The translations under genes were made by a program, and so were the position numbers. Under the pieces are notes generated by a model. It had not been told where the DNA came from, ran no database searches, and saw only the letters and a program-made list of their open reading frames with translations. From Loigolactobacillus zhaoyuanensis (GTDB lineage Bacteria; Bacillota; Bacilli; Lactobacillales; Lactobacillaceae), in assembly GCF_003946385.1 (NCBI RefSeq), contig NZ_RHOE01000005.1:1-64000 (forward strand): a stretch of 64,000 nucleotides of DNA, written 5' to 3'. Positions 9,060 to 17,288 of the stretch are shown piece by piece (the stretch's first letter is position 1; each line of letters starts with the position of its first letter).

Positions 9060-10272
9060 ATTATGGATCATTACTATGGAGACTTACCTGCGGCAAATCA
9101 AGTCGTGGAGCTTTTTGATCTTAGTGTTGGCGCCGTTTGTTATGCTGGGTTTAACCGTTGGTATTGGCTATTTAAGTGGGACTTCAGGGCAAGATAGTCA
9201 GCGCATTGCCGTGATCGCGGATCGATCCAGCTTGAGAAAACAATTCATTCGGCAAAATAAAAGTGATGTTAAGGCCGATATTCATTCTACTAGCGCCGCT
9301 AAAAAAGCGGTTAAGGCTAACCAGATCGCCGGTTATTTAGTTTTAAAAAGTGATGCGCAGCAAGTGACCGCAACCTATCGTGGCGGCCAATCACTAGCTA
9401 ATGGCCTCAAGGCGCAGGTCGATGTACTTTTAGCGCAGCAACAGCAGCAATTGAACTTAGCCAATGCGAAATTAAGTACTGCGCAAGCACAAGCTTTGCA
9501 GCAACAACCGCAATTTAAACAAATCGTTCATAAAAAGACTGGCAGCGATAAAATCGCGCGGTTGATCTCGTTTTGGGTCATGGTATTGCTGGTCTACATG
9601 ATTTTGATTACTTATTCATCAATTACGGCCACGGAAATTGCGTCAGAAAAAGGCACTAAAATCATGGAGATCATTTTTTCCAGCACGACTGCCAGCAAAT
9701 ATTTTCTGGGTAAGATCCTCGGCGTATTGTTAGTGATCATGACTCAATTAGTCGTCTATGTTGTCGGCGGTTGGAGCAGTTATTTAGTAGCACAACGAGT
9801 TTCGATCAGCAAGGAGCTTGTGGCTAACAATCAGGATCTGATCAATAAAGTGTTGGGTAATCTATTCAGTGTTAACCTAGTCTATCTATTGCTCGGCGTT
9901 GTTCTGTACACGATTTTAGCGGCATTTAGCGGCGCATTAGTGGCCAAAGCCGAGGATGCGTCCAAAGCAGCTCAACCTGCGACTTACCTGAGTATGATCG
10001 CGTTTTTCGCGACTTTTCCATTCCAAAATAACGCTGATGTGCTCGTGGTTAAAATTCTATCTTACGTACCGTTTTTCTCGTCTTACTTTATGCCACTACG
10101 GATCATCGATCAAAGCGTCAGTGGTTGGGCCGTTGTGGGTTCGTTAGCTATTTTGTTAGCGAGTATTTTGCTACTGATCCGTTATATCGGCGGTATCTAT
10201 GAAGGCTTAATGCTGCAGACCGATGACACCAGCTTCTGGAAAAGTTTCAAACGCGGTATCAGTTATCGGTAA
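9052..10272 (+). CDS. ABC-2 type permease (NatB/YhaP-like)
   Basis: A 406-residue permease with one N-terminal helix, a large extracytoplasmic loop of about 120 residues rich in Q and A (residues 40-160), and five or six C-terminal helices. The YSSITATEIASEKGTKIMEI motif is typical of the NatB/YhaP family. The start is ATG 9052, inside the last codons of the ATPase gene; GTG 9043 is an equally placed alternative that adds three residues. The overlap implies translational coupling with the ATPase. The substrate is unknown. A CGGCAA/TTGCCG hairpin lies just after the stop but lacks a T-tract. Confidence 0.88.
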   Translation: MRKLWIITMETYLRQIKSWSFLILVLAPFVMLGLTVGIGYLSGTSGQDSQRIAVIADRSSLRKQFIRQNKSDVKADIHSTSAAKKAVKANQIAGYLVLKSDAQQVTATYRGGQSLANGLKAQVDVLLAQQQQQLNLANAKLSTAQAQALQQQPQFKQIVHKKTGSDKIARLISFWVMVLLVYMILITYSSITATEIASEKGTKIMEIIFSSTTASKYFLGKILGVLLVIMTQLVVYVVGGWSSYLVAQRVSISKELVANNQDLINKVLGNLFSVNLVYLLLGVVLYTILAAFSGALVAKAEDASKAAQPATYLSMIAFFATFPFQNNADVLVVKILSYVPFFSSYFMPLRIIDQSVSGWAVVGSLAILLASILLLIRYIGGIYEGLMLQTDDTSFWKSFKRGISYR

Positions 10273-10394
10273 TTAAAATCGGCAACCGTTGCCGCAAAAA
10301 TTTGAACGGTCTTAAAACTTTCCGTCACTTTAATTGCTAAATGTAATTATTAGTATTACAGTTAAGACGTAGCGTTAAAGAAGGGAAGGATATC

Positions 10395-11036
10395 ATGAGT
10401 AATGTATTGATCCTAGGCGCAGCAGGCAAAATTGCCCGTCTAGCTGAGCAGCAATTGTTGACCGACACAGAGGCACAACTTACTTTATTTTTGCGGCGGC
10501 CAGAACGTTTAGGTAATGTTGATGGTAGTCGGGAAAAAGTGATCGCTGGTGATGCCACACAGCAAGATCAGTTGGTGGCGGCAATGCAGGGACAAGATAT
10601 TGTCTACGCTAATTTGGCTGGCGCTGACATCGAAGAGCAGGCGGCCAAGGTTGTCGCTGCTATGCAACAAACTGGCGTTCAGCGGTTGATCTGGATCTCT
10701 ACATTAGGTATTTATGATGAAGTTCCTGGCGCGTTTGGTAAATGGAATCATCAGATGCTAGATGGTGGCTATTTGCAAACTTATGCGGCTGCGGCTAAAG
10801 TGATCGAAGCGGCGGCTATTGATTACACCATTATTCGACCAGCCTGGTTATCCAACAAGGACGAAATTGATTACGAGACGACCCAAAAAGGTGACCCCTT
10901 TAAAGGAACAGAAGTGTCGCGTAAAAGTATCGCCGCTTTGGTGGTTAAATTAGTTCAAGATCCAAGTCAGGCTGTGCGCCAATCAGTTGGCGTCAATAAA
11001 CCGAATACAGATGGCGACAAACCTGAATGGTACTAA
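10395..11036 (+). CDS. NAD(P)-binding NmrA/SDR-like oxidoreductase
   Basis: A 213-residue Rossmann-fold protein with the dinucleotide motif GAAGKIA at residues 8-14, a DATQQDQL strand-turn, and YTIIRPAWLSNKDEIDYE in the substrate lobe. It matches the short 'NAD(P)H-binding' atypical SDR family of lactobacilli, often annotated as NmrA-like or as a flavin-reductase-like protein. The classical YxxxK active site is absent, so redox sensing is as likely as catalysis. GAAGGGAAGG precedes ATG 10395. A TATTACAGTTAAG segment about 30 nt upstream shares TTACAGTTAA with the terminator and the next promoter region. Confidence 0.8.
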   Translation: MSNVLILGAAGKIARLAEQQLLTDTEAQLTLFLRRPERLGNVDGSREKVIAGDATQQDQLVAAMQGQDIVYANLAGADIEEQAAKVVAAMQQTGVQRLIWISTLGIYDEVPGAFGKWNHQMLDGGYLQTYAAAAKVIEAAAIDYTIIRPAWLSNKDEIDYETTQKGDPFKGTEVSRKSIAALVVKLVQDPSQAVRQSVGVNKPNTDGDKPEWY

Positions 11037-11058
11037 AAAATAAACTTATAATGATCAT

Positions 11059-11092
11059 GAATTTACAGTTAACGCTGTAAATTCTTTTTTTT
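11059..11092 (+). terminator. Terminator after the NmrA-like gene
   Basis: A perfect 10-bp stem, GAATTTACAG with CTGTAAATTC, encloses TTAACG and is followed by eight T residues. Confidence 0.92.
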
Positions 11093-11144
11093 ATCCAAAA
11101 TATACGGGAAATTTGTATTTATATAAGAAAAAGGCGATGTTCAA

Positions 11145-11174
11145 TTGACGCTGTTTACTACTTTGCATTATAAT
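11145..11174 (+). promoter_or_regulatory. Promoter of the POT transporter gene
   Basis: TTGACG (11145-11150) and TATAAT (11169-11174) are separated by 18 nt. This would leave a 5' leader of about 170 nt before the start codon. The leader (11180-11347) contains no recognisable riboswitch; I see only a short GTGA/TCAC hairpin and a GTGTTTACAGTTAAG segment near 11292. Confidence 0.7.
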
Positions 11175-11347
11175 GGCCACTATGTAACAACTTTAATGTG
11201 TAAGGGATGTGAATTTCTCACTGAATTATCATCGGCTTTAATGTAAATGGGTACATATTTAAGGAACTTAGTTGGGTGACTATAGTTAGTATGTGTTTAC
11301 AGTTAAGAAATTAATGAGATTAAGTAAATGGTGAAAGGAAGTTCAAA

Positions 11348-12808
11348 TTGAATAACAAAGAGGAAAAAACCTTCTTGGGCCAGCCTCGTGGCTTAATGAC
11401 ACTATTCTTTACCGAGTTCTGGGAACGATTCAGTTACTATGGTATGCGGGCACTGCTGGTCTTCTATCTGATCGATACCGTTAAACGCGGTGGCTTAGGC
11501 TTTGACCAAGCTACTGGGGCTTCGATCATGTCGATCTATGGCTCACTGGTTTACATGTCCAGTGTTATCGGTGGCTTTATCGCTGATCGTTTGCTCGGCA
11601 GTCGGCGCACTGTTTTCTGGGGTGGCGTGCTGATCATGATCGGGCATATTGTGTTAGCCATGCCATTTGGGCAGGGCGCACTTTATGGTTCGATTGCTTT
11701 AATCGTTTTAGGGACTGGGTTACTGAAACCTAACGTTTCTGAAATGGTCGGTACTTTATACACTGAAGACGACGTCCGTCGTGATTCAGGTTTTACGATC
11801 TTTGTTATGGGGATCAATGCTGGTTCGTTGCTGGCACCCTATGTGGTTGGTTCGATCGGCCAGCAAGTCAACTATCATCTAGGCTTCTCCTTGGCTGCAG
11901 TTGGGATGTTCTTCGGCCTGATCCAATACTGGCGTGGTGGTAAAAACTTAAATCCATCCAGTGATCGCCCTGGTGATCCTGTTACGGAAGACGAAAAAGC
12001 CGGTTTAATTCGGAAAATTGCAGCAATCATTATTGTCGCGATCGTTATTTTCGGTTTAATGGCCTTTGCCGGAGTATTTAACATCACCAATGTTATTTTA
12101 GTATTCAGTATTCTTGGTGTCTTACTACCAATTGGTTACTTCATCATGATGCTTTCCAGTCGGAAAACAACTAAAGTTGAACGTTCACGAGTTTGGGCCT
12201 ATGTACCGTTGTTTATTGCCAGTGTGTTATTCTGGTCAATTGAAGAACAAGGTTCAGTCGTTTTAGCTTTATTTGCTAAAGATCAGACGATTTTAAATCT
12301 TGGCTTTATTACATTATTGCCATCATGGTTCCAGTCATTAAATCCATTATTTATCATCCTTTACGGGCCAATTTTCGCTTGGTTCTGGATCAAATTAGGT
12401 AAACGGCAACCATCAACACCTGCTAAATTTGCTTATGGCTTGCTGTTTGCTGGGGCTTCCTTCCTAGTCATGGTCATCCCAGTCGTCTTGTTTGGTCAGG
12501 CGCGGGTCAGCGCTTTATGGTTAGTCCTTAGCTGGGCCATTGTGGAAATTGGTGAAATGTTGATCTCACCAGTTGGTTTATCCGCGACGACTAAGCTAGC
12601 GCCAAAAGCGTTCCAGTCACAGATGATGAGTATGTGGTTCTTAGGCGATGCAGCTGCACAAGCAATTAATGCTCAAGTTGTCCGCTTATACACTCCAGAT
12701 AACCAAGTGACCTACTTTGCTGTTATCGGGATCATCACCGTTGTCTTTGGTATTTTGTTAGGCTTCATGGTGCCACGGATCAAGAAGTTAATGGAAGGTA
12801 TCAATTAA
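11348..12808 (+). CDS. dtpT: POT/PTR2-family proton-dependent oligopeptide transporter
   Basis: A 486-residue major-facilitator protein with about 14 hydrophobic segments. The N-terminal FTEFWERFSYYGMRA contains the ExxER proton-coupling motif of the peptide transporter family, and a second family motif is near GLLKPNVSEMVG. It imports di- and tripeptides with protons, an important nitrogen route in lactic acid bacteria. The start is TTG 11348, preceded by GAAAGGAAG; no in-frame ATG occurs before the conserved helix 1, so the TTG is well supported. It is monocistronic, with its own promoter and terminator. Confidence 0.92.
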   Translation: MNNKEEKTFLGQPRGLMTLFFTEFWERFSYYGMRALLVFYLIDTVKRGGLGFDQATGASIMSIYGSLVYMSSVIGGFIADRLLGSRRTVFWGGVLIMIGHIVLAMPFGQGALYGSIALIVLGTGLLKPNVSEMVGTLYTEDDVRRDSGFTIFVMGINAGSLLAPYVVGSIGQQVNYHLGFSLAAVGMFFGLIQYWRGGKNLNPSSDRPGDPVTEDEKAGLIRKIAAIIIVAIVIFGLMAFAGVFNITNVILVFSILGVLLPIGYFIMMLSSRKTTKVERSRVWAYVPLFIASVLFWSIEEQGSVVLALFAKDQTILNLGFITLLPSWFQSLNPLFIILYGPIFAWFWIKLGKRQPSTPAKFAYGLLFAGASFLVMVIPVVLFGQARVSALWLVLSWAIVEIGEMLISPVGLSATTKLAPKAFQSQMMSMWFLGDAAAQAINAQVVRLYTPDNQVTYFAVIGIITVVFGILLGFMVPRIKKLMEGIN

Positions 12809-12851
12809 AATCAAGTGTAAATAAGTCGGTCTTTTAGACAAGTTTTTAGAG

Positions 12852-12884
12852 AATGTGTTAGGCTTAGCCTGACACATTTTTTAT
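12852..12884 (+). terminator. Terminator after the POT transporter
   Basis: AATGTGTTAGGC pairs with GCCTGACACATT around a 3-nt loop, with one G-U pair, followed by six T residues. Confidence 0.9.
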
Positions 12885-12894
12885 TTGGTCAGAG

Positions 12895-12937
12895 TGTTTG
12901 AAAAGGCGCAGGAATCCACCTTTTTAAGCGCGTTTTT
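12895..12937 (+). repeat. GTGTTTGAAAAGG hairpin (dispersed repeat type)
   Basis: GTGTTTGAAAAGG can pair along all 13 positions with CCTTTTTAAGCGC, with three G-U pairs. The same opening sequence recurs in the rmlC leader (21990s) and the PTS leader (49740s). It sits between the POT terminator and the phosphoesterase ribosome binding site. Confidence 0.5.
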
Positions 12938-12963
12938 GCTATATAAGTTAGGGGGGTGCCGGC

Positions 12964-13791
12964 ATGCGCAAAATTGCCATGACCAGTGATAACCATTTCG
13001 ACGTTAATCAGCTAGAAGTCGCAACGGTGATGGCACAGCAAGTTGACTATTTATTGACCCATGGCTACACTGATTATTTGATTGCCGGCGATCTATTTAA
13101 CGATTTTACCCAGAGTGTTGCTTTTGTCGAAAAAATCGCGCAACAGTTGCAGCCACAGTGTCGAGTTTTCTTCATTGCTGGTAATCACGATATGGTGCGT
13201 GGTGCTGACTTCAATGAGCTGCAAAGCCCAATGATTCCACAGTACGCGCATCAAAAAATGATCAGTTTCCCCGCTACTGATTACGTTTTGATCGGTAATA
13301 ATGGTTGGTATGACTATCAATTTGCGCAAGTGCCGAATAAAAACAGTGCTGATTTTATGCGCTGGAAAAAAGCGTTTTGGATCGATGGCGCGATCACACA
13401 ACCAATGAGCGATATTGCGCGGATGGATTTAGTGTTGGCGGATACTGCGGCCAAATTACAGCAGGCCGCTGCGCTGCACAAAAAAGTTATTTATATGACC
13501 CATTTTGTACCGCAGGAAGGGTACATTGCGCATAATCCGCAGCAACCATTTTGGGAAATGGCGAATGCGGTGATGGGTTCACCGCGTTTAGGCGCATTGC
13601 TGACGCGCTACCAAGTTACGGCGGCTTTATTCGGCCATACACATTTTAAATATCCACCACGACAGATCAACGGCACAACTTATTTTTGCCGACCAGTTGG
13701 TTATGGTACTGAACGACGGCGCGAGTGGCGTTTTGGTACGGATTTCATCAGTGAATGGCGCGCTTGTCTACAGACGTTAGAGCTGAAATAG
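12964..13791 (+). CDS. Calcineurin-like metallophosphoesterase
   Basis: A 275-residue soluble enzyme. All metallophosphoesterase motifs are present in order: SDNHF (D9, H11), GDLFNDF, AGNHDM, an isolated histidine in YMTHFVP, and GHTHFK near residue 224. It should bind two metal ions and hydrolyse a phosphoester; the substrate is not predictable. The lactobacillar family is annotated simply as 'metallophosphoesterase'. A GGGGGG run serves as the ribosome binding site 8 nt before ATG 12964. The gene is separate from its neighbours; tRNA genes follow. Confidence 0.88.
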   Translation: MRKIAMTSDNHFDVNQLEVATVMAQQVDYLLTHGYTDYLIAGDLFNDFTQSVAFVEKIAQQLQPQCRVFFIAGNHDMVRGADFNELQSPMIPQYAHQKMISFPATDYVLIGNNGWYDYQFAQVPNKNSADFMRWKKAFWIDGAITQPMSDIARMDLVLADTAAKLQQAAALHKKVIYMTHFVPQEGYIAHNPQQPFWEMANAVMGSPRLGALLTRYQVTAALFGHTHFKYPPRQINGTTYFCRPVGYGTERRREWRFGTDFISEWRACLQTLELK

Positions 13792-13861
13792 CTGCATAGA
13801 TTAAAAAAAGCTTGCAATCAAGCCTGTTTTTCGATAAAATATTTACTGTTGAAAAACATTT

Positions 13862-13942
13862 GGAGGAGTAGCGAAGTGGCTAAACGCGGCGGACTGTAAA
13901 TCCGCTCCTTCGGGTTCGGTGGTTCGAATCCACTCTCCTCCA
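13862..13942 (+). tRNA. tRNA-Tyr (anticodon GTA)
   Basis: A full cloverleaf with a long variable arm. The acceptor GGAGGAG pairs with CTCCTCC, the anticodon loop reads CTGTAAA, and the T arm contains TTCGAAT. The CCA end is not encoded. tRNA-Gln follows 5 nt later, so the two are processed from one transcript. Confidence 0.97.
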
Positions 13943-13947
13943 TTGAT

Positions 13948-14019
13948 TGGGATATAGCCAAGCGGTAAGGCAACAGACTTTGACTCTGTCATGCGCTGGT
14001 TCGAATCCAGCTATCCCAG
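13948..14019 (+). tRNA. tRNA-Gln (anticodon TTG)
   Basis: The acceptor TGGGATA pairs with TATCCCA, the anticodon stem ACAGA/TCTGT encloses CTTTGAC, and the T arm is standard. CCA is not encoded. A terminator follows. Confidence 0.97.
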
Positions 14020-14045
14020 TAAAATTTAATCGAATTCAGACTGAA

Positions 14046-14075
14046 AGCAACGACGTCAATTGTCGTTGCTTTTTT
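14046..14075 (+). terminator. Terminator of the tRNA-Tyr/Gln transcript
   Basis: AGCAACGAC pairs perfectly with GTCGTTGCT, followed by five more T residues. Confidence 0.92.
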
Positions 14076-14196
14076 ATGTTCTATGCTATAAATTAATTTC
14101 GGTACGACTGCTCTTGACAGCGCTACAAATTTTGGCTAGGCTCAAGCTAAGACTATTAACGGACGAGATTAATAACTAGAAAAGGCAGGTTTCATT

Positions 14197-14997
14197 ATGA
14201 AAATTGGGTTTATCGGCGCGGGACATATGGCGCAAGCAATTATGATCGGTTTATGCCAGCAAAAATATTTGGCGCCTAGTGATATTTTAGTTCATAGCGC
14301 CCACAAAAGTAGCTATGGACCCTTTGCAGCGGAGCATAGTTTGACGGCAATGCCTAGTAATGCAGCGTTGGTTAAACAGTCGGATATCGTCATTTTGGCG
14401 GTACCAGCTAAGCAAACCTTGGCGGTGGTCGCTGATCTGCAGGCTGAGTTTGATGCTAAGCAGCCGATCGTTGTTTCGGTTGCCGGTGGCGTTTCGTTGG
14501 CCCAGCTACAAGAAAACTTGGATAGCACTAGTCTGAGCATTATTCGCGCAATGCCTAACGTTAATGTGGCGATCGGGCAGGGGATGACGGCTTTGGTCAC
14601 AGGCGAGGCGACACGAGCGGCTGATTTGACGCAGATTGAACAACTTTTCCAAGCCTTAGGCGATATCACACCTTTAGCGGAAAAAGATTTCGCAGTTTTT
14701 GGTGCTTTAGCTGGTAGCGCACCAGCTTACGCTTATTTATTTATCGATGCTTTATCCCGCGCTGGTGTTAAATACGGCCTCGATAAAGCTGTAGCCACAA
14801 AGATTGCTGCGCAAACCGTGCTAGGTAGCGCTGCTAATGTGGCTGCCAGTGATACCAATCCGTGGGCACTGATCGATCAAGTTTCTTCACCTGGTGGCAC
14901 GACCGTAGCTGGTTTATTGGCAATGGAAGAGGCTGGTTTGATGACGGCAGTGGTCAAGGGTATTGACGCTACGATCGCCAAAGAAAATGAAGCTTAA
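14197..14997 (+). CDS. proC: Pyrroline-5-carboxylate reductase
   Basis: A 266-residue enzyme for the last step of proline synthesis, reducing pyrroline-5-carboxylate with NAD(P)H. The N-terminus has the Rossmann motif GFIGAGHMAQA (residues 4-14), followed by RAMPNVNVAIGQGMTAL and the C-terminal signature SSPGGTTVAGL with the substrate-binding residues. Length is normal for the family. AAAGGCAGG lies before ATG 14197. No proA or proB is nearby, so the gene stands alone here. Confidence 0.95.
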   Translation: MKIGFIGAGHMAQAIMIGLCQQKYLAPSDILVHSAHKSSYGPFAAEHSLTAMPSNAALVKQSDIVILAVPAKQTLAVVADLQAEFDAKQPIVVSVAGGVSLAQLQENLDSTSLSIIRAMPNVNVAIGQGMTALVTGEATRAADLTQIEQLFQALGDITPLAEKDFAVFGALAGSAPAYAYLFIDALSRAGVKYGLDKAVATKIAAQTVLGSAANVAASDTNPWALIDQVSSPGGTTVAGLLAMEEAGLMTAVVKGIDATIAKENEA

Positions 14998-15008
14998 GCA
15001 TCAGCCCC

Positions 15009-15037
15009 TTGCAGTTTTGGTCTATACCGATTATAAT
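15009..15037 (+). promoter_or_regulatory. nagA promoter with a NagR-type operator in the spacer
   Basis: TTGCAG (15009-15014) and TATAAT (15032-15037) are 17 nt apart. The spacer holds TTGGTCTATACCGA (15017-15030), an imperfect palindrome GGTnTAnACC that matches the shape of the dre/YvoA sites (core TGGTCTAGACCA) bound by NagR-family regulators. A regulator bound there would block RNA polymerase. The regulator gene follows nagA. The operator assignment is inference from the known family consensus. Confidence 0.65.
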
Positions 15038-15131
15038 GAACTTATTAATTAAGTCATAGTTGGTTCATTTGAACGTGTGTTTTGACCAGCTTGCTTAAGT
15101 CTGATTTTTTTATGAAAAGGTGGAATAATCA

Positions 15132-16280
15132 ATGAGTGTAAAAGTGTTGAAGCACGCCACGATTTATACAGGTGACGATATTATTGATGATGGCTTCGTT
15201 CGTTTTGACGACAAGATTTTAGCAGTTGGTTCGATGGACGATTTCAAAAACTATCCGGGTGATGAAGTGATCTTGGCGACTGGCAAGACGATTATTCCTG
15301 GATTCATCGACGTTCACAGTCACGGTGGCTATGGTTTCGACGCCATGGACGGTAATCCTGATGAAATCGATGCAATGGTCAAAAAAATGACCAAAAACGA
15401 AGGGATCACCACTTATTTTGCTACAACGATGACGCAATCGAATGCTAACATTGAAAAAGCAATGCGCGGTGTTAAGGAAGCAGCTGATCGTAATCCAGTT
15501 ATCAAAGGGGTTCATTTGGAAGGTCCATTTATTTCAGCTAAATATAAAGGCGCCCAACCAGAAGAATACATTAAGGATCCAGATCCTAAGTTACTAGACC
15601 ACTGGAACGAATTGGCTGGCGGTTTGGTTAAATTGATCACTTACGCACCAGAAGACGATCACGCTAAAGAATTTGAGGATTACTGCTTAGCCCACAATAT
15701 TGTTCCTGCTGTTGGTCATAGTAATGCTACACGTGAACAATTGTTGACCAGTAAAGCAAGCCATGCAACGCATTTGTATAACGCACAACGCGAATTCAAG
15801 CATCGCGAACCCGGTGTTACAGGCCATGTTATGTTAGAAAATAACATGTATGCTGAATTGATCATGGATGGTTTCCACATTGTCCCTGACATGTTGCAAT
15901 TAGCCTTTGACCAAAAAGGCCCAGAACGTGTCGAACTTGTGACTGATTCCATGCGTTCCAAAGGGATGCCTGAAGGTGAAAGCGAACTTGGCGGTCAAAA
16001 AGTCTTCGTTAAAGACAAGCAAGCTCGTTTAGCTGATGGTACTTTGGCTGGTTCTGTTTTGGAATTCCCAGATGCATTCAAGAACGCCATGAAATTCACT
16101 GACGCTGATCTATATGATGCCGTCTTGATGAGTTCAGTTAACCAAGCTAATGAATTCGGTTTGGAAAGCAAGGGTGGCATTGCCGTTGGTAAAGACGCTG
16201 ACTTGAACTTGATCGACAACGCAGCTAACTTATTAGAAACTTACAGCTACGGGCGTCATTTTGTCCGTAACGCTGACTAA
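15132..16280 (+). CDS. nagA: N-acetylglucosamine-6-phosphate deacetylase
   Basis: A 382-residue amidohydrolase that converts GlcNAc-6-P to GlcN-6-P and acetate, joining amino-sugar uptake and wall recycling to glycolysis and wall synthesis. Metal-site residues are visible: HSH at residues 62-64 (VHSHGGYGFDAMD), HLEGPF with Glu about 130, GHSNAT, and TDSM with the catalytic Asp. Length is typical. AAAGGTGG precedes the ATG. It is followed by its probable regulator nagR, with a hairpin between them. Confidence 0.96.
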   Translation: MSVKVLKHATIYTGDDIIDDGFVRFDDKILAVGSMDDFKNYPGDEVILATGKTIIPGFIDVHSHGGYGFDAMDGNPDEIDAMVKKMTKNEGITTYFATTMTQSNANIEKAMRGVKEAADRNPVIKGVHLEGPFISAKYKGAQPEEYIKDPDPKLLDHWNELAGGLVKLITYAPEDDHAKEFEDYCLAHNIVPAVGHSNATREQLLTSKASHATHLYNAQREFKHREPGVTGHVMLENNMYAELIMDGFHIVPDMLQLAFDQKGPERVELVTDSMRSKGMPEGESELGGQKVFVKDKQARLADGTLAGSVLEFPDAFKNAMKFTDADLYDAVLMSSVNQANEFGLESKGGIAVGKDADLNLIDNAANLLETYSYGRHFVRNAD

Positions 16281-16299
16281 AAATTTCAAAGTAACGCCA

Positions 16300-16334
16300 A
16301 CAGAGTTCGTGAGCTAATATCGAACTCTGTTTCT
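16300..16334 (+). terminator. Hairpin between nagA and nagR
   Basis: ACAGAGTTCG and CGAACTCTGT form a perfect 10-bp stem with an 11-nt loop. The T-tract is short (TTTCTAT), so it may only partly terminate and let some transcription continue into nagR. Confidence 0.65.
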
Positions 16335-16412
16335 ATAAGTAAATAGTTGCGTTTTATCGCAATTTTAGGCTATATTATTTATGAGAAAATCGCTTCAAAA
16401 AGGAGGCGCTTC

Positions 16413-17114
16413 ATGGAATCACCTGTTTATATTCAAATCCATAATTCAATTAAACGCGATATTGAGGCTGGTAAATGGGCCGTCGGCGACCGTATTCCCT
16501 CCGAGCGCGAACTATCAGTTACCTTTGGCGTTAGTCGAATGACCTTGCGTCAAGCCATTCAAACGCTGGTTGACGAAGGTATCTTGGAGCGACGTGTCGG
16601 TGCCGGAACCTATGTAGCCAATCAAAAGGTTCAAGAAAAAATGTCCGGCGTGACTAGTTTTACCGATATCATGCTAGCTCAAGGAAAAACGCCGTCCAGT
16701 AAAACCGTTTCGTACCATGTAGCTAGCCCCTCTTTATCGGAAAAAGAAAAGCTGGAGTTAGCTGAAGATGCACAGGTTTTGCGGATGGAACGGATTCGTT
16801 ACGCGGATGATGTGCCGATCAGCTTTGAGGTGGCGACTGTACCCGAGGCGCTGGTCCGTAAATTTAGCAAGTCAGAGATCACGAGCTCACTGTATCGCAC
16901 CTTAGAACGCAAAGCTGATTTGACGCTAGGCGGGGCCCAACAAACCGTCACTGCACAGCTTGCTTCCGAACGAATCGCGGAGCTCCTGGATATCAAACGC
17001 GGTGACCCAATCATGCGCTTGCGCCAGCTATCCTTTTTAAAGAGTGGCACACCTTTTGAATACGTGCGCACCCAATATGTAGGTAGTCGCTTTGAATTTT
17101 ATCTAGAGCGCTAA
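16413..17114 (+). CDS. nagR: GntR/HutC-family regulator, NagR (YvoA) type
   Basis: A 233-residue repressor. The N-terminal 75 residues are a GntR winged helix (PSERELSVTFGVSRMTLRQA, then VGAGTYV). The rest is a UTRA ligand domain beginning near LAQGKTPSSKTVS and ending with YVRTQYVGSRFEFYLER, which is characteristic of NagR/YvoA; that domain binds GlcN-6-P or GlcNAc-6-P. ATG 16413 is chosen because AAGGAGG lies 7 nt upstream; the in-frame extension of 22 residues has no such site. Position next to nagA and the operator-like site in the nagA promoter support the role. Confidence 0.88.
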   Translation: MESPVYIQIHNSIKRDIEAGKWAVGDRIPSERELSVTFGVSRMTLRQAIQTLVDEGILERRVGAGTYVANQKVQEKMSGVTSFTDIMLAQGKTPSSKTVSYHVASPSLSEKEKLELAEDAQVLRMERIRYADDVPISFEVATVPEALVRKFSKSEITSSLYRTLERKADLTLGGAQQTVTAQLASERIAELLDIKRGDPIMRLRQLSFLKSGTPFEYVRTQYVGSRFEFYLER

Positions 17115-17116
17115 GG

Positions 17117-17155
17117 AACCGCTAACTGGCATCGGTGCTGGTTGGCGGCTTTTTG
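17117..17155 (+). terminator. Terminator after nagR
   Basis: CCGCTAAC pairs with GTTGGCGG (one G-U) around a 14-nt loop and is followed by five T residues. Confidence 0.8.
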
Positions 17156-17288
17156 TATGGGGAAATATGTTTTATATTATTAGTTCTACATCTGTTATAT
17201 AATATGAATAAGATATTTTGAAAAAAGTGGCATTATTATTGTGTAGTGTTGGGGCTTTTAGGCAAACGCGGGTTAGGGGAGTTTTGTA

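Noticed and set aside
10284-10310. Terminator after the ABC-2 permease
   Set aside because: CGGCAA/TTGCCG forms a small hairpin but is followed by CAAAAATTT with no proper T-tract.
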